Positions 10,169 through 19,806 of a DNA stretch of 45,666 bases are shown here, piece by piece (the stretch's first letter is position 1; the number at the start of each line of letters is the position of its first letter). Position numbers and translations under genes: made by a program. Location: NCBI RefSeq assembly GCF_900609055.1, contig NZ_UXAW01000036.1, forward strand, positions 1 through 45,666, written 5' to 3'. This stretch comes from Pseudogemmobacter humi. GTDB lineage: Bacteria; Pseudomonadota; Alphaproteobacteria; Rhodobacterales; Rhodobacteraceae. Under the pieces are notes generated by a model. That model was not told where the DNA came from. It worked only from the letters and a program-made list of their open reading frames with translations, and ran no database searches.

Positions 10169-11623
10169 TTACAATCCCAGCAATGTCCTGATCATTTCAT
10201 CCACGGCCTGAATGACTTTCGCATTGGCCGCAAAATTCTTCTCGATTACCAGAAGCGCCTGCATTTCCTCATCGATATTCACGCCCGCAGCGGATTCCAG
10301 ATCGCCGAGCGCGGCATAACGGGCTGAGGTGAACGACTGTTCTGTATCCGCAGAAATCCGGTGCGAGGACACACGCGAAAGGATATCCGCAGCCAGCCCG
10401 GGCAGAGTGCGGCTGCCCGGCATCAGTGCCGAGCCGGTGGAGCGCGACTGGTTCAGCGCGCCGGACAATGCGGTCAGAAGCGTATTGTTGCCCGCAGGAC
10501 CTGGCCCCGTCGCACCGATGCCGTCGCGCAGCCTGGAGAGGTCGCCCCCCTGCAACGGGTCGGGTGCAGCATTCAGCCGGATGCGCGAGGCAAGGCCGGT
10601 TTCCAGCGCCGGATCGAAGGCAAGCCCGCCATCGGTAAACAGGCCGGGTTCGCCGGTCGCAAGGCTCGGGTCCACAGCCGGATCACCGAACCGCTCGATC
10701 AGATCGCGCGCCATGGTGTCGAGCAGCGCCTGGCCCTCGACCGCCAGCCCGTCGCGCACCGCAAAAAGCGCACCAAGCTCGCCACCCTGGATCAGACTGG
10801 CCGGACCCGTGGTCGCCATCGGCTTGCCGTTGATCGTCAGTCCGTAGAGACCGCCGCTGCCGATGGTCATTTCCGGCACGATAGTATGCACCGCGGTGAA
10901 GCCGATCTCGACCGCCGAACTGTCCAGCAAAACCGCGCCGCCCGTAGTGACCAGCGCGATCTGATTGCCCTCGCGCGGGATTTCCTTCAGCGGAACGATC
11001 GCGGCGATACCGTCGATGATCTGCTGACGCTGGTCCATCAGCGCCGCCGTTTCACGCCCCGAGAAACTGTAGGAAGCGATGACGGAATTCAGCTCCTGCA
11101 CCTGTTTCAGCCCGGTGTTCAGCCTTTCGACCGCGCTTGCGATGTTCTGATCGGCCCGCAGTCGCTCGGCCTGGATCGCATCGCTGGCAAAGTTCAGCCC
11201 CTCGGCCAAAGCCCGCGCGGCGGTGACCGCCGCACTCAGCCGCGCCTCGGATTCCGGGCGGCTGGCGGCTTCGAGCAGGGCCTGGTCCAGCGCGTGAACG
11301 CGCGAGACCAGCGAGCCCGCAGCCTCGGTGTCGCCAAGGATATTTTCCAGCCGGGACAAAAAACCCGCCCGGACCGCACTGTCGCCGGCCGCGGCCTGGG
11401 CGCTTCGGCGGTCGTTGATCAGATAAAGGTCGCTGTGGCGCGTGATGCCCACCACCCGGACGCCCTGGCCCTGGCCGCCCAGGCTGAGCGCAGAGAGCGA
11501 AACCGAGCGTCTGGCATAGCCCGGGGTGGTGGCATTGGCCACGTTTGACGAGATCGCCTCGGCCTGCCGCGAGGTCGCGGAAATGCCGGTCAGCGCGCTG
11601 TTGAGGGCCGAGGTGATGCTCAT
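10169..11623 (-). CDS. flgK: flagellar hook-associated protein FlgK
   Basis: 484 residues. The N-terminus ALNSALTGISATSRQAEAISSNVANATTPGYARR is the FlgK/FlgE-type rod-hook signature, with the typical SNVANATTPGYARR. The C-terminus SAAGVNIDEEMQALLVIEKNFAANAKVIQAVDEMIRTLLGL is the matching terminal helix with the VNIDEE box specific to FlgK. It caps the hook at the hook-filament junction and is exported without a signal peptide. It lies six bases from flgE and one from flgL. Confidence 0.96.
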   Translation of the reverse strand: MSITSALNSALTGISATSRQAEAISSNVANATTPGYARRSVSLSALSLGGQGQGVRVVGITRHSDLYLINDRRSAQAAAGDSAVRAGFLSRLENILGDTEAAGSLVSRVHALDQALLEAASRPESEARLSAAVTAARALAEGLNFASDAIQAERLRADQNIASAVERLNTGLKQVQELNSVIASYSFSGRETAALMDQRQQIIDGIAAIVPLKEIPREGNQIALVTTGGAVLLDSSAVEIGFTAVHTIVPEMTIGSGGLYGLTINGKPMATTGPASLIQGGELGALFAVRDGLAVEGQALLDTMARDLIERFGDPAVDPSLATGEPGLFTDGGLAFDPALETGLASRIRLNAAPDPLQGGDLSRLRDGIGATGPGPAGNNTLLTALSGALNQSRSTGSALMPGSRTLPGLAADILSRVSSHRISADTEQSFTSARYAALGDLESAAGVNIDEEMQALLVIEKNFAANAKVIQAVDEMIRTLLGL

Positions 11624-11629
11624 GGCGGT

Positions 11630-12955
11630 TTACCGTTTGATGTTGGTGGTTTCCTGAAGCATCTCGTCCACGGTCTGGATGACCTTGGCGTTCGAGGAAT
11701 AGGCCCGCTGGGTCTGGATCAGCGAGGTCAGTTCCGCCGCCACATCGGTGGTGGAGCCTTCGCGCGCATAGCCCTCGATCGAGCCGGTCGGCCCGTCGCC
11801 CGCATCCCAGAGGAAGAACGAGCCCGACTGCGGCGAGACCTGGTAGGTCTGGTTGTGCAGCGAGACGAGGCCGTTCGGGTTGGGCACATCCACCAGCGGG
11901 ATCTGATACAGCACACGGGTGAAACCGGTGTCGTAGGTGGCGGTGATATAGCCGTTGGCGTTCACCTCGACCGTGGTCAGATTGCCCACCGGCGAGCCGT
12001 CTTTGGTGATCTGCACCGGAGCGAATTCGTCCGACAACTGGGTCAGCCCGTTGGGATCGCCGACCCGGCCGATCGCCACGTTCATCGGCCCGCCCGCGAC
12101 CATCAGCGGCAGAGTGCCGGTGGCGGAATCATAGGCGGGCCAGGGCGGGGTGGCGCTCGCGGCGGTTACCGTCGCCAGCGTTCCGCCCGCCGCGCGGGAA
12201 TCGTCAAAGGTCAGGACATATTCGCCGATCACCGCATTGTTGCTGGCCGAATCGCGGATCACCATCGTCCAGGTGTTGGAATTGGGCGAGCCCGCGGCCG
12301 GGACCGTGGGCGTGAAGCTGAAATCGAGCGATTCCGAGGTGCCGAGATTGCCGAAATACTCCACCGCATAGGGCAGGGCATCGCCGCCCGCACTGGGCTC
12401 GGTCGCGGTGGCGGGCAGGTTCACGCCCAGAGTCATCTGCGTGGTCGGATCGCCCGAGGTCTGGTTGGCATTGATCACCACCGGAACGAGGCCGGTGATC
12501 GTGTCGCGCGGAAAGACCGGAATCGTGCCGTCCGATGTGGCCGGCCAGCCCATCAGCACAAGGCCGGAATCGGTTTTCAGCACCCCGTTCGCATCGGTGC
12601 GGAACGAGCCGGTCGTGGTCATCAGAAGGGCACGATCACCGGCGCCGGCGCCAAGCATGACCTCGGGCAGCACCGGCAGCATGCCGCGCCCCGATACCGC
12701 AAGATCGAGCGGATGCGAGGTGCCGACAAGGCCGCCCCGCTCTTCGATCAGGCGGACGGTCGAGGCCCGCACGCCGCCCGCGGAATAGACGCCCGAGCCG
12801 CGCGAATTGGTGATGACCATGCTGGAAAATTCCGCATGAGCCCGTTTGTAACCATAAGTGCCTGAGTTCGCGATATTGTCCGAGATGGTGGCCAGCCGGG
12901 TGGCATTGGCGTTCAGCCCGGCCACACCCGCGGCAAGCGCAGAGGAAATCGTCAT
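11630..12955 (-). CDS. flgE: flagellar hook protein FlgE
   Basis: 441 residues. The N-terminal SALAAGVAGLNANATRLATISDNIANSGTYGYKRA is the hook/rod motif and the C-terminus ELTSLIQTQRAYSSNAKVIQTVDEMLQETTNIKR is the matching helix. The middle is a Thr/Gly/Pro-rich beta region. I start at ATG 12955, with AGAAAGG about ten bases upstream; a GTG three codons earlier would overlap the ribosome binding site. It forms the universal-joint hook. It is the first gene of the run ending with flgI, with its own 83-base leader after motB. Confidence 0.94.
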   Translation of the reverse strand: MTISSALAAGVAGLNANATRLATISDNIANSGTYGYKRAHAEFSSMVITNSRGSGVYSAGGVRASTVRLIEERGGLVGTSHPLDLAVSGRGMLPVLPEVMLGAGAGDRALLMTTTGSFRTDANGVLKTDSGLVLMGWPATSDGTIPVFPRDTITGLVPVVINANQTSGDPTTQMTLGVNLPATATEPSAGGDALPYAVEYFGNLGTSESLDFSFTPTVPAAGSPNSNTWTMVIRDSASNNAVIGEYVLTFDDSRAAGGTLATVTAASATPPWPAYDSATGTLPLMVAGGPMNVAIGRVGDPNGLTQLSDEFAPVQITKDGSPVGNLTTVEVNANGYITATYDTGFTRVLYQIPLVDVPNPNGLVSLHNQTYQVSPQSGSFFLWDAGDGPTGSIEGYAREGSTTDVAAELTSLIQTQRAYSSNAKVIQTVDEMLQETTNIKR

Positions 12956-12971
12956 CAATCGCACCTTTCTG

Positions 12972-12990
12972 CTGCATGACTTTGATGCAG
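12972..12990. promoter_or_regulatory. short palindrome upstream of flgE
   Basis: CTGCAT / ATGCAG arms around seven bases, 17 bases before the flgE start. It may be an operator or a leader hairpin near the ribosome binding site. I see no clear flagellar sigma-28 or sigma-54 promoter. Confidence 0.3.
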
Positions 12991-13038
12991 ACTGAAGGCA
13001 GGATCCTAAATTTCCGCTAATTCCTCAGATTTTTCTCA

Positions 13039-13845
13039 TCACCTGTCGCGGCGCAAAAGCACGATCTCGATCCGGTTGTTGCGCTTTGCCGCCGGATCGG
13101 CCACGGCGGGCTTGCGGTCGGCAAAACCGCCGATCCGCTGAAACCGCGGCGCCTGGATACCAGCCTCTTCCAGCAGTTGCCGCATGGCGCGGGCGCGGTC
13201 CGACGAAAGCTCCCACGACGGATTATCGGCCAGGGTCACCGGGTAAGTCTGGACAAAACCGTTCACGGCGATCTTGTTGGTGGCCAGATTCAGCGCCTCG
13301 GCCAGCACCGATGCCAGTGCAAGAGTGGCCGGCGTCGGATCGGCGCTCTGGCCCTGGAACAACACCGCATCGTCAAGATCGAACAATTCGATCACCAGAC
13401 CCTCGTCGGTGACGCGGGTCACGACATGGCGCAGAAGCTGCTCCATCGTCCGGCTTTCTCCGCCCTGGGCGAACAGCTCTTTCTCGACGGTTTTCAGAAT
13501 CTCGGCCTCGGCGCTGGCCTCACCGGAGCCGCCGCGACTATCCGAGATTCCGCCGGTTCCGTTCTGCGCGCTCTGTTCCTCGGTGAACATGGATTCCCCC
13601 CCCAGCGAATCCTCTCCCCCGCCCGAGACCCGGTTGATCGGGATCGTCGGATTGAAATAATCCGACAACCCTTTGCGCTGCTTTTCCGTCGTCGCATTCA
13701 GCAGCCACATCAACAGAAAGAACGCCATCATGGCGGTCACGAAATCGGCATAAGCCACTTTCCAGGCGCCGCCGTGATGACCGCCGCCCGAGACCTTTTT
13801 CTTCCGTTTGATGATGACCGGCTGAGCATTGCCTTGCCCGGCCAT
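13039..13845 (-). CDS. motB: flagellar motor stator protein MotB
   Basis: 268 residues. The N-terminal basic tail IIKRKKK precedes one membrane helix (VAYADFVTAMMAFFLLMWLLNAT), with the proton-carrying Asp34 in YADF. The plug and linker follow (residues about 55-120). The C-terminal OmpA-type peptidoglycan-binding domain has NPSWELSSDRARAMRQLL and KRNNRIEIVLLR. ATG 13845 is preceded by AAAGGGG; the longer frame begins at a GTG just upstream of that ribosome binding site. MotB anchors the stator to peptidoglycan. motA is not adjacent, so the partner is elsewhere. Confidence 0.95.
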   Translation of the reverse strand: MAGQGNAQPVIIKRKKKVSGGGHHGGAWKVAYADFVTAMMAFFLLMWLLNATTEKQRKGLSDYFNPTIPINRVSGGGEDSLGGESMFTEEQSAQNGTGGISDSRGGSGEASAEAEILKTVEKELFAQGGESRTMEQLLRHVVTRVTDEGLVIELFDLDDAVLFQGQSADPTPATLALASVLAEALNLATNKIAVNGFVQTYPVTLADNPSWELSSDRARAMRQLLEEAGIQAPRFQRIGGFADRKPAVADPAAKRNNRIEIVLLRRDR

Positions 13846-13955
13846 TTCAACACCCCTTTCACTCACCCGGAGCCAGTCTGGCAGGGCGCGGTGAACAGCC
13901 GCTTAAAGGCTTGGGTTTTAAGGAAAAGGCGCGAAACCGCCGTAATTCGCGGCGC

Positions 13956-14651
13956 TCAGACCCGTTTCAGCCAGATCGCGCCGGGGCCCAGCTTTTCCAC
14001 AAAAGCGGCATGGGCGGCGGCCTCGGCGTCAGAGAGACGCAACGGCAGCGGCGCCGGGCGCGGGCGGGGACGCCAGTCCTGTTCCGCACCCTGCGCGGCG
14101 CCACGGCCGCCGCCGGAGGGCGCCAGCACCAGATCAGGCTGACGGCCGCCGATCAGCTCCAGATAGACCTCGGCGAGGATTTCGCTGTCGAGCAGCGCGC
14201 CGTGTTTCTCGCGCCGGGAATTGTCCACCCCGAAACGGCGGCAAAGCGCATCGAGCGAAGCGGGCGAGCCCGGAAAACGCTGCCGCGCGATGGCCAGGGT
14301 ATCAATGGCCCGCTCCCAGGGGATGACCCCAAGACCCATCCGCTTCAGCTCGAAATTCAGGAATTTCATATCGAAGGCGGCGTTGTGAATCACCAGTTTC
14401 GCATCGCCGACGAAATCGACGAAATCCTGGCCGATGCGCGCGAAAACCGGCTTGTCGCGCAGGAAATCATCGCCGAGGCCGTGGACCTCGAAAGCCTCCT
14501 GCGGCATCGCCCGTTCGGGGTTGATATACTGGTGATATGTGCGCCCGGTGGGCAGGTGGTTGAACAGCTCGACCCCGCCGATCTCGACGATCCGGTCGCC
14601 GGTTTCGGGATCGAAGCCGGTGGTCTCGGTATCCAGAACGATCTCACGCAT
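13956..14651 (-). CDS. dnaQ: DNA polymerase III epsilon subunit (3'-5' proofreading exonuclease)
   Basis: 231 residues. All DEDD-type exonuclease motifs are present: Exo [12 protein letters not shown] (residues about 4-14), Exo [13 protein letters not shown], and Exo III with [17 protein letters not shown], which has the catalytic His and Asp. The C-terminal tail is Pro/Arg-rich and is probably the alpha-subunit tether. It overlaps coaE by eight bases and is the last gene of the maf-aroE-coaE-dnaQ run, an order also found near the origin in Caulobacter. Confidence 0.96.
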   Translation of the reverse strand: MREIVLDTETTGFDPETGDRIVEIGGVELFNHLPTGRTYHQYINPERAMPQEAFEVHGLGDDFLRDKPVFARIGQDFVDFVGDAKLVIHNAAFDMKFLNFELKRMGLGVIPWERAIDTLAIARQRFPGSPASLDALCRRFGVDNSRREKHGALLDSEILAEVYLELIGGRQPDLVLAPSGGGRGAAQGAEQDWRPRPRPAPLPLRLSDAEAAAHAAFVEKLGPGAIWLKRV

Positions 14652-15246
14652 GCGCTGCCCCCCGCTCCGCCCTGATATGGGCGATCAGCGCCTGAACATA
14701 AGCGCGGGTGCTCTCAATGGACAGGGTTTCCACGATATGATCGGCGCGGGCGCGTTTCTCTCGGTCGGGCATCTGACGCGACAGAATCAGCGCAAGCTGC
14801 GTCTCGGTCATGCCGGGGCGGGCGAGGACGCGGGCGCGCTGGATCCCGGGCGGCGCGGTCACCAGCAGGGTGGCGTCGCATTCGGCCTCGGTCCCTTTCT
14901 CGAACAAGAGCGGGATATCGAGGACCAGGATGTCGGAGCTGGCCGAGGCCAGAAAGGCCGCCCGATCCTTTGCCACCAGCGGATGGACAAGGGATTCCAG
15001 CACCCCCAGCCGGGACGGATCGATGGCCAGCGCGGCCTTGAGTGCTTCACGTGAAACACTGCCATCCGCAACGGCAGCCGGGAAATGCGGCGCCAGCAGA
15101 TCCGCCGCCGCGCCGCCGGGGGCATAAAGCCGGTGCACAGCCGCATCGGCATCCCAGACCGGGATCCCCTCAGCCACGAACAGCGCGGCGGTGGTCGATT
15201 TTCCCATCCCGACCGAGCCGGTAAGCCCAAGACGAAACGCCGTCAT
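14644..15246 (-). CDS. coaE: dephospho-CoA kinase
   Basis: 200 residues. [13 protein letters not shown] (7-18) is the P-loop, followed by the family features [24 protein letters not shown] and the [12 protein letters not shown]-type lid region. It phosphorylates the 3'-OH of dephospho-CoA in the last step of CoA synthesis. The start overlaps the aroE stop as ATGA. The codons for GSVSREAL (about residues 60-70) also form a near-exact parS palindrome, so this stretch is under two constraints. Confidence 0.96.
   Translation of the reverse strand: MTAFRLGLTGSVGMGKSTTAALFVAEGIPVWDADAAVHRLYAPGGAAADLLAPHFPAAVADGSVSREALKAALAIDPSRLGVLESLVHPLVAKDRAAFLASASSDILVLDIPLLFEKGTEAECDATLLVTAPPGIQRARVLARPGMTETQLALILSRQMPDREKRARADHIVETLSIESTRAYVQALIAHIRAERGAAHA
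15043..15058. promoter_or_regulatory. parS-like ParB site inside coaE
   Basis: TGCTTCACGTGAAACA differs by one base from the canonical palindrome TGTTTCACGTGAAACA. It lies in coaE, 1.7 kb left of the candidate origin, and parB is in the same window. One mismatch usually still allows ParB binding; here that is inferred. Confidence 0.8.
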
Positions 15247-16082
15247 GCGGAGAGCACCGCCTGACGGGTTTCCTCATCCACCACCGGACGTTTGCCGAAC
15301 CAGCGCTCGAACCCCGGCACCGCCTGGTGCAGCAGCATCCCGAGCCCGTCGACCACGGTGCAGCCGCGATCCTCGGCCTCGATCAGAAGCTGGGTCTTGA
15401 GCGGCGCATAGACGATATCGGTCACGAGGCAGCGCTGATCCAGGCGGTCAAGGTTGATCACCAGATCCGGCTTGCCGGTCATGCCGAGCGAGGTCGTGTT
15501 CACCAGCGTCGCGCAGCCTTCGATCATCTGGCCGACATGGGTCCAGTCGTGCACCACCACCTTGGCGCCGAAATCCGAGCGCATCCCTTCGGCCCGCGGG
15601 CGGGTGCGGTTGACGATGCGGATCTCGGGCGCGCCGACCTCGACCAGCGCGGCGACAACCGCACGCGCCGCACCGCCGGCGCCCAGCACCGCGGCGGGCC
15701 CGGCGGTCGGATCCCAATGCGGCGCGTTCTGGCGCAGATTGGCGATGAAGCCCGAACCGTCGGTGTTGTCGGCATGGATCTTGCCGTCCTTGCGGAAGAT
15801 CAGCGTGTTCGCCGCCCCGATCAGCGCGGCGCGGTCGGTGATGATATCGGCAATCGACAGGATCGCCTCTTTATGCGGCAGGGTGATGTTCACCCCGACA
15901 AATCCCATCTGGGGCAGAGTGCGCAGCACGTGCTCCAGATCCTGCGGCGCCACATCCATCGGAATATAATGCCCCGGCAGGCCATAGCGTTTCAGCCAGT
16001 ATCCATGCAGCGCCGGGCTTCGGCTGTGGGCGATCGGATGGCCAATCACCCCGGCAAGCGGAATTTTCGCAAGTTCGGTCAT
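15243..16082 (-). CDS. aroE: shikimate dehydrogenase
   Basis: 279 residues. The substrate-binding N-domain has [19 protein letters not shown], with the Ser pair for shikimate, and [11 protein letters not shown] with the catalytic Lys. NTDGSGF supplies the Asp partner. The Rossmann domain has [15 protein letters not shown] and NRTRPRAE, the usual NADP preference loop. It reduces 3-dehydroshikimate in aromatic amino-acid synthesis. It overlaps both neighbours by four bases (maf stop and coaE start), so the block is tightly coupled. Confidence 0.96.
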   Translation of the reverse strand: MTELAKIPLAGVIGHPIAHSRSPALHGYWLKRYGLPGHYIPMDVAPQDLEHVLRTLPQMGFVGVNITLPHKEAILSIADIITDRAALIGAANTLIFRKDGKIHADNTDGSGFIANLRQNAPHWDPTAGPAAVLGAGGAARAVVAALVEVGAPEIRIVNRTRPRAEGMRSDFGAKVVVHDWTHVGQMIEGCATLVNTTSLGMTGKPDLVINLDRLDQRCLVTDIVYAPLKTQLLIEAEDRGCTVVDGLGMLLHQAVPGFERWFGKRPVVDEETRQAVLSA

Positions 16083-16702
16083 GCCGGGATGATCCCCCGA
16101 AGCGAGAGCCAGGACAAGAGCGGCAAAAGCGGCATGCCGAGAATTGTGAAATGGTCGCCCTGAAGCGCGGAAAACAGCCGGACGCCCTCTTCCTCCAGCC
16201 GGTATCCGCCGACCGAATGGCGGATCTTTTCCCAGTTTCGCGGGATATAGCTGTCGAGATAAGCCTCCGAGAAGTCGCGCATCGTCAGCCGCGCCTCGGA
16301 GACATGACGCCAGACCGGCTTGCCCTCTTCATAAACCACCGCGGCCGACAAGAGCCGGTGTGTCTTGCCCCGCAGGGCCAGCAGATTTTCCCGCGCCTCC
16401 TCCGGGGTTTCGGGCTTGGCGAAGATCCTGCGGTTCAACTCCAGGATCTGATCGCAGCCGATCACCAGCGCATCAGGGCGCTTCTCCGCGATCTTGCGCG
16501 CTTTCACCTCGGCCAGGGTATCGGCCATGTCGCGGGGCGAGGCGCCTTCGGCCTCCAGCGCGCGGCGAATCGATTCCTCATCAACCCGCGCGGGCAGGGA
16601 CTCAAAGCTCAGACCGGCGGCCTCCAGCATGGCGATCCGCGTCGCCGAGGTCGAAGCGAGCACAAGGGGCGGCAAAAGGCGGGCAGCTTTCTCGGGGGTC
16701 AT
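16079..16702 (-). CDS. maf: Maf-like nucleotide pyrophosphatase
   Basis: 207 residues. The family opening [19 protein letters not shown] is at about residues 13-31, then [10 protein letters not shown] and the central Lys/Asp motif [12 protein letters not shown]. Maf proteins hydrolyse non-canonical or modified NTPs. It starts the leftward block maf-aroE-coaE-dnaQ. A consensus DnaA box ends two bases upstream of its ATG, so DnaA binding could affect its expression. The equivalent Caulobacter gene is also the second one left of the origin. Confidence 0.93.
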   Translation of the reverse strand: MTPEKAARLLPPLVLASTSATRIAMLEAAGLSFESLPARVDEESIRRALEAEGASPRDMADTLAEVKARKIAEKRPDALVIGCDQILELNRRIFAKPETPEEARENLLALRGKTHRLLSAAVVYEEGKPVWRHVSEARLTMRDFSEAYLDSYIPRNWEKIRHSVGGYRLEEEGVRLFSALQGDHFTILGMPLLPLLSWLSLRGIIPA

Positions 16703-16704
16703 TC

Positions 16705-16713
16705 TGTGGAAAA
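16705..16713 (-). promoter_or_regulatory. DnaA box (TTTTCCACA)
   Basis: An exact match to TTWTNCACA on the minus strand, directly before the maf ATG and at the left edge of the candidate origin. Confidence 0.65.
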
Positions 16714-16952
16714 TCCGGTTTCGTTCCTGCGGTTCCGGTCAGGATGAACCGGGGCAGAATGGGGAAGAACATCTGAACCGGCGCCTGGCGCGAAAGCCGC
16801 TCCGATCTTATCCCAAGGACCATGACATTTTCCACGGCTTTGGGACAGAGCAGGTTATCATCCCCCTGTCCAAAACAATCCCGATCAAAGTTGCCCATAA
16901 TAATGCTTTGATTTACAATGATTATTATCCGTTTTCAGATTTTCTTCTCTCT

Positions 16953-16972
16953 TTACCCACAGCCTTTCCACA
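16953..16972 (+). promoter_or_regulatory. tandem DnaA-box-like pair
   Basis: TTACCCACA and CTTTCCACA, same orientation, starts 11 bases apart (one helical turn), each one mismatch from TTWTNCACA. They lie just right of the AT-rich tract, where a DnaA oligomer would be expected to nucleate unwinding. Confidence 0.5.
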
Positions 16973-17110
16973 ACCGGCTGACCCCGGGAAAACCCATGGG
17001 GAAAAGCCGAAATCCCGATATCCCCTGCCCCAACATCATCATCATCTTTTCTCTTTCTTTATGAATATAAGATGAAGGCTGACCCGTTTTCCGCCTGACC
17101 CCCGGCGGCG

Positions 17111-17139
17111 TTGACTTTGAGATGCAAAGCCCCTATCTG
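17111..17139 (+). promoter_or_regulatory. putative promoter of the rho operon
   Basis: TTGACT (17111-17116) and TATCTG (17134-17139) with 17-base spacing, about 90 bases before the rho start. The -35 is 5/6 and the -10 weak, normal for this group. It borders the candidate origin, so origin activity and rho transcription may interact. Confidence 0.5.
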
Positions 17140-17232
17140 CCTTGCCAGCAAAGCCGTCCGGCCGATGCGCCTCCCGATTTCAAGCCAGATCCGGCCCGCG
17201 TGAGTGTCACGCGCCGTCCGCAGGTATTCTCC

Positions 17233-18501
17233 ATGACCGAACGTCTGAATCTCTCCGATCTCAAAGCCAAGACCCCGGCCGATCTTCTGGCCATGGCCGA
17301 GGAATGGGAGATCGAGAACGCCCCTTCGATGCGCAAGGGCGAGATGATGTTCCAGATCCTCAAGGAACATGCCGAAGAGGGCTACGAGATCGGCGGCGAT
17401 GGCGTGCTCGAAGTGCTCCAGGACGGTTTCGGCTTCCTGCGCAGCCCCGAGGCGAACTATCTGCCAGGCCCCGACGATATCTATGTCTCGCCCGAGATGA
17501 TCCGGCAGTTCAGCCTGCGCACCGGCGATTCCATCGAGGGCGTGATCAAGGCTCCGCTGGAAACCGAGCGCTATTTCAGCCTGGTGAAAGCGACGAAGAT
17601 CAATTTCGACGATCCCGAACGCGCCAAGCACAAGGTGCATTTCGACAACCTGACGCCGCTTTACCCTGATGAGCGGCTGAAGATGGAGATCGAGGATCCG
17701 ACGATCCGCGATCGCTCGGCCCGGATCATCGATTTGGTGGCGCCGATCGGCAAAGGCCAGCGCGCGCTGATCGTGGCGCCGCCGCGTACCGGTAAAACGG
17801 TGCTGCTTCAGAACATCGCCCGTTCGGTCGCGGCGAACCACCCGGAATGCTATCTGATCGTTCTGCTGATCGACGAGCGGCCCGAGGAAGTCACCGACAT
17901 GCAGCGCAGCGTGAAGGGCGAGGTCGTGTCCTCGACCTTCGACGAACCGGCGACCCGGCACGTCGCGGTGGCAGAGATGGTGATCGAAAAGGCCAAGCGG
18001 CTGGTTGAACACAAGCGCGACGTGGTGATCCTGCTTGATTCGATCACCCGTCTCGGCCGGGCCTTCAACACCGTGGTGCCGTCCTCGGGCAAGGTGCTGA
18101 CCGGCGGCGTCGATGCCAACGCGCTGCAACGCCCGAAACGGTTCTTTGGGGCTGCGCGGAACATCGAAGAGGGCGGCTCGCTGACCATCATCGCCACCGC
18201 GCTGATCGACACCGGCTCGCGGATGGATGAGGTGATCTTCGAGGAGTTCAAGGGCACCGGCAACTCCGAGATCGTGCTCGACCGCAAGGTCGCCGACAAG
18301 CGGGTGTTCCCGGCGATGGACATCCTCAAATCCGGCACGAGGAAAGAGGATCTTCTGGTCGAGAAATCCGACCTGTCGAAGACCTATGTTCTGCGTCGGA
18401 TCCTGAACCCGATGGGCACCACCGATGCAATCGAGTTCCTGCTTGGCAAGCTGAAGCAGACCAAGACCAATGCGGAATTCTTCGATTCCATGAACACCTG
18501 A
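17233..18501 (+). CDS. rho: transcription termination factor Rho
   Basis: 422 residues, the usual alphaproteobacterial length. N-terminal helical domain [28 protein letters not shown], then the OSB RNA-binding fold ([24 protein letters not shown]). The ATPase core has P-loop [14 protein letters not shown], Walker [18 protein letters not shown], and the Q/R-loop region ([20 protein letters not shown]). ATG 17233 is chosen because the family begins here; the in-frame extension upstream is Pro-rich and contains the promoter. It is the first gene of the rightward block, 22 bases before mnmE. Confidence 0.97.
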   Translation: MTERLNLSDLKAKTPADLLAMAEEWEIENAPSMRKGEMMFQILKEHAEEGYEIGGDGVLEVLQDGFGFLRSPEANYLPGPDDIYVSPEMIRQFSLRTGDSIEGVIKAPLETERYFSLVKATKINFDDPERAKHKVHFDNLTPLYPDERLKMEIEDPTIRDRSARIIDLVAPIGKGQRALIVAPPRTGKTVLLQNIARSVAANHPECYLIVLLIDERPEEVTDMQRSVKGEVVSSTFDEPATRHVAVAEMVIEKAKRLVEHKRDVVILLDSITRLGRAFNTVVPSSGKVLTGGVDANALQRPKRFFGAARNIEEGGSLTIIATALIDTGSRMDEVIFEEFKGTGNSEIVLDRKVADKRVFPAMDILKSGTRKEDLLVEKSDLSKTYVLRRILNPMGTTDAIEFLLGKLKQTKTNAEFFDSMNT

Positions 18502-18523
18502 GTCTTGCGCCAGCGGGGTTGCG

Positions 18524-19804
18524 ATGGCGGATACGATCTATGCCAGCGCGACGGCCCGCGGCAGAGCGGGCGTCGCGATCATCAGAATTTCCGGCCCGGC
18601 GGCGCATGAGATCTGCGCCGCCTTTTGCGGTTCGGTGCCGCGCGTGCGGCAGGCGGCTTTGCGCAATATCTCGTGGCAGGGCGAGGTATTGGATCAATCT
18701 TTGGTGCTTGTTTTCGAGGAAGGCGCTAGTTTCACCGGCGAGAAGGTTGTGGAGTTCCAGCTTCACGGAGGTATTGCCGTCGTTTCGGCAGTGCTGCGGG
18801 CTATCGGAGAAACCGGCCTCGCGCGGCTGGCCGAACCTGGCGAATTCACGCGCCGCGCGCTGGAAAACGGCATGCTGGATCTGACCCAGGTCGAAGGTCT
18901 CGCGGATCTGATCGATGCCGAAACCGAGGCGCAGCGCAAACAGGCATTGCGGACGCTTTCAGGTGAGATCGGCAAGCGGGTGGAGATCTGGCGCGGTCGT
19001 CTGATCCGTGCCGCCGCGCTGATCGAGGCCACCATCGACTTTGCCGATGAGGATGTGCCGGTCGATGTCACGCCCGAAGTTCGTGCGATCCTGTTGGAAT
19101 TGCTGGCAGAACTGGAACGGGAAGCCGCCGCGGTGAATGCGGCGGAGCGTATCCGCGAAGGGTTTGAGGTGGCAATCGTCGGCGCACCGAATGCCGGGAA
19201 ATCCACACTGCTGAACCGTCTGGCCGGGCGTGAAGCGGCCATCACCTCGGAAATTGCCGGGACCACGCGCGATGTGATCGAGGTGCGGATGGACCTCGAC
19301 GGGCTGGCCGTGACCCTGTTGGACACTGCCGGGCTGCGCGAAAGCCAGGATCTGGTGGAGCAGGAGGGCATCCGCCGCGCCGTGCAACGCGCGCAAATGG
19401 CGGATCTGCGGATTTTTCTTGGTGAACCAGAGGGTTATCTGGCTCCGTCGGAAGGTGACCTTCTGGTTTCGCCCAAGGCTGACCTTTCGGCTCAAGGTGA
19501 TGGTCTGGCGGTTTCAGGCCGCACCGGGCAGGGGGTAGATGTGCTTTTGCGCGAGATTTCGCACCGCCTCTCGGAAAAAGTTGCCGGAGCTGGTATTCTG
19601 GTGCGGGAACGCCATCGTCTTGCGCTTGAACAGGGTGTCGCTGCGATTCGCCGGGTTCTTGGGATGATGAATGCTGATTTCCTGCCGGAAATCGTTGCCG
19701 AAGAACTCCGCGAGGCGATTCGGGCGCTGGATGTGCTGGTGGGCAGGGTGGATGTGGACGAATTGCTGGGGGAAATCTTCGCCAGCTTCTGTATCGGGAA
19801 GTGA
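18524..19804 (+). CDS. mnmE: tRNA modification GTPase MnmE
   Basis: 426 residues, somewhat shorter than the E. coli protein but with all parts: the N-terminal folate-binding domain ([22 protein letters not shown]), the helical domain, the inserted G domain with P-loop GAPNAGKST (220-228), GTTRD and DTAGLRE, and the C-terminal FCIGK motif with the invariant Cys. With MnmG it makes the cmnm5U34 wobble modification. Its TGA (19802-19804) sits two bases before the mnmG ATG, next to a parS site. Confidence 0.96.
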   Translation: MADTIYASATARGRAGVAIIRISGPAAHEICAAFCGSVPRVRQAALRNISWQGEVLDQSLVLVFEEGASFTGEKVVEFQLHGGIAVVSAVLRAIGETGLARLAEPGEFTRRALENGMLDLTQVEGLADLIDAETEAQRKQALRTLSGEIGKRVEIWRGRLIRAAALIEATIDFADEDVPVDVTPEVRAILLELLAELEREAAAVNAAERIREGFEVAIVGAPNAGKSTLLNRLAGREAAITSEIAGTTRDVIEVRMDLDGLAVTLLDTAGLRESQDLVEQEGIRRAVQRAQMADLRIFLGEPEGYLAPSEGDLLVSPKADLSAQGDGLAVSGRTGQGVDVLLREISHRLSEKVAGAGILVRERHRLALEQGVAAIRRVLGMMNADFLPEIVAEELREAIRALDVLVGRVDVDELLGEIFASFCIGK

Positions 19805-19806
19805 GG

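Larger units (their letters stand above)
16703..17110. other. oriC: candidate chromosomal origin of replication (oriC)
   Basis: This is most of the only gap over 300 bases. Besides the exact DnaA box at 16705-16713, one-mismatch boxes occur at 16828-16836 (TTTTCCACG), 16953-16961 (TTACCCACA), 16964-16972 (CTTTCCACA) and 16997-17005 (minus, TTTTCCCCA). An AT-rich tract at about 16885-16955 holds the inverted pair ATAATAAT (16897-16904) / ATTATTAT (16921-16928), a candidate unwinding element. Genes read leftward on the left and rightward on the right, i.e. away from this gap. The flanks match the Caulobacter Cori neighbourhood (maf-aroE-coaE-dnaQ versus rho-mnmE-mnmG-rsmG-parA-parB), and parS sites surround it. 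I see no convincing ORF here. Confidence 0.7.

Noticed and set aside
17033-17047. CAT triplet run as a meaningful repeat or CRISPR remnant
   Set aside because: Only about four tandem triplets and no spacer-repeat structure. No CRISPR array is seen anywhere in the window.
17122-17232. 37-residue N-terminal extension of Rho
   Set aside because: Pro/Arg-rich, unlike the family, and overlapping the likely promoter; the normal start [10 protein letters not shown] is at 17233.
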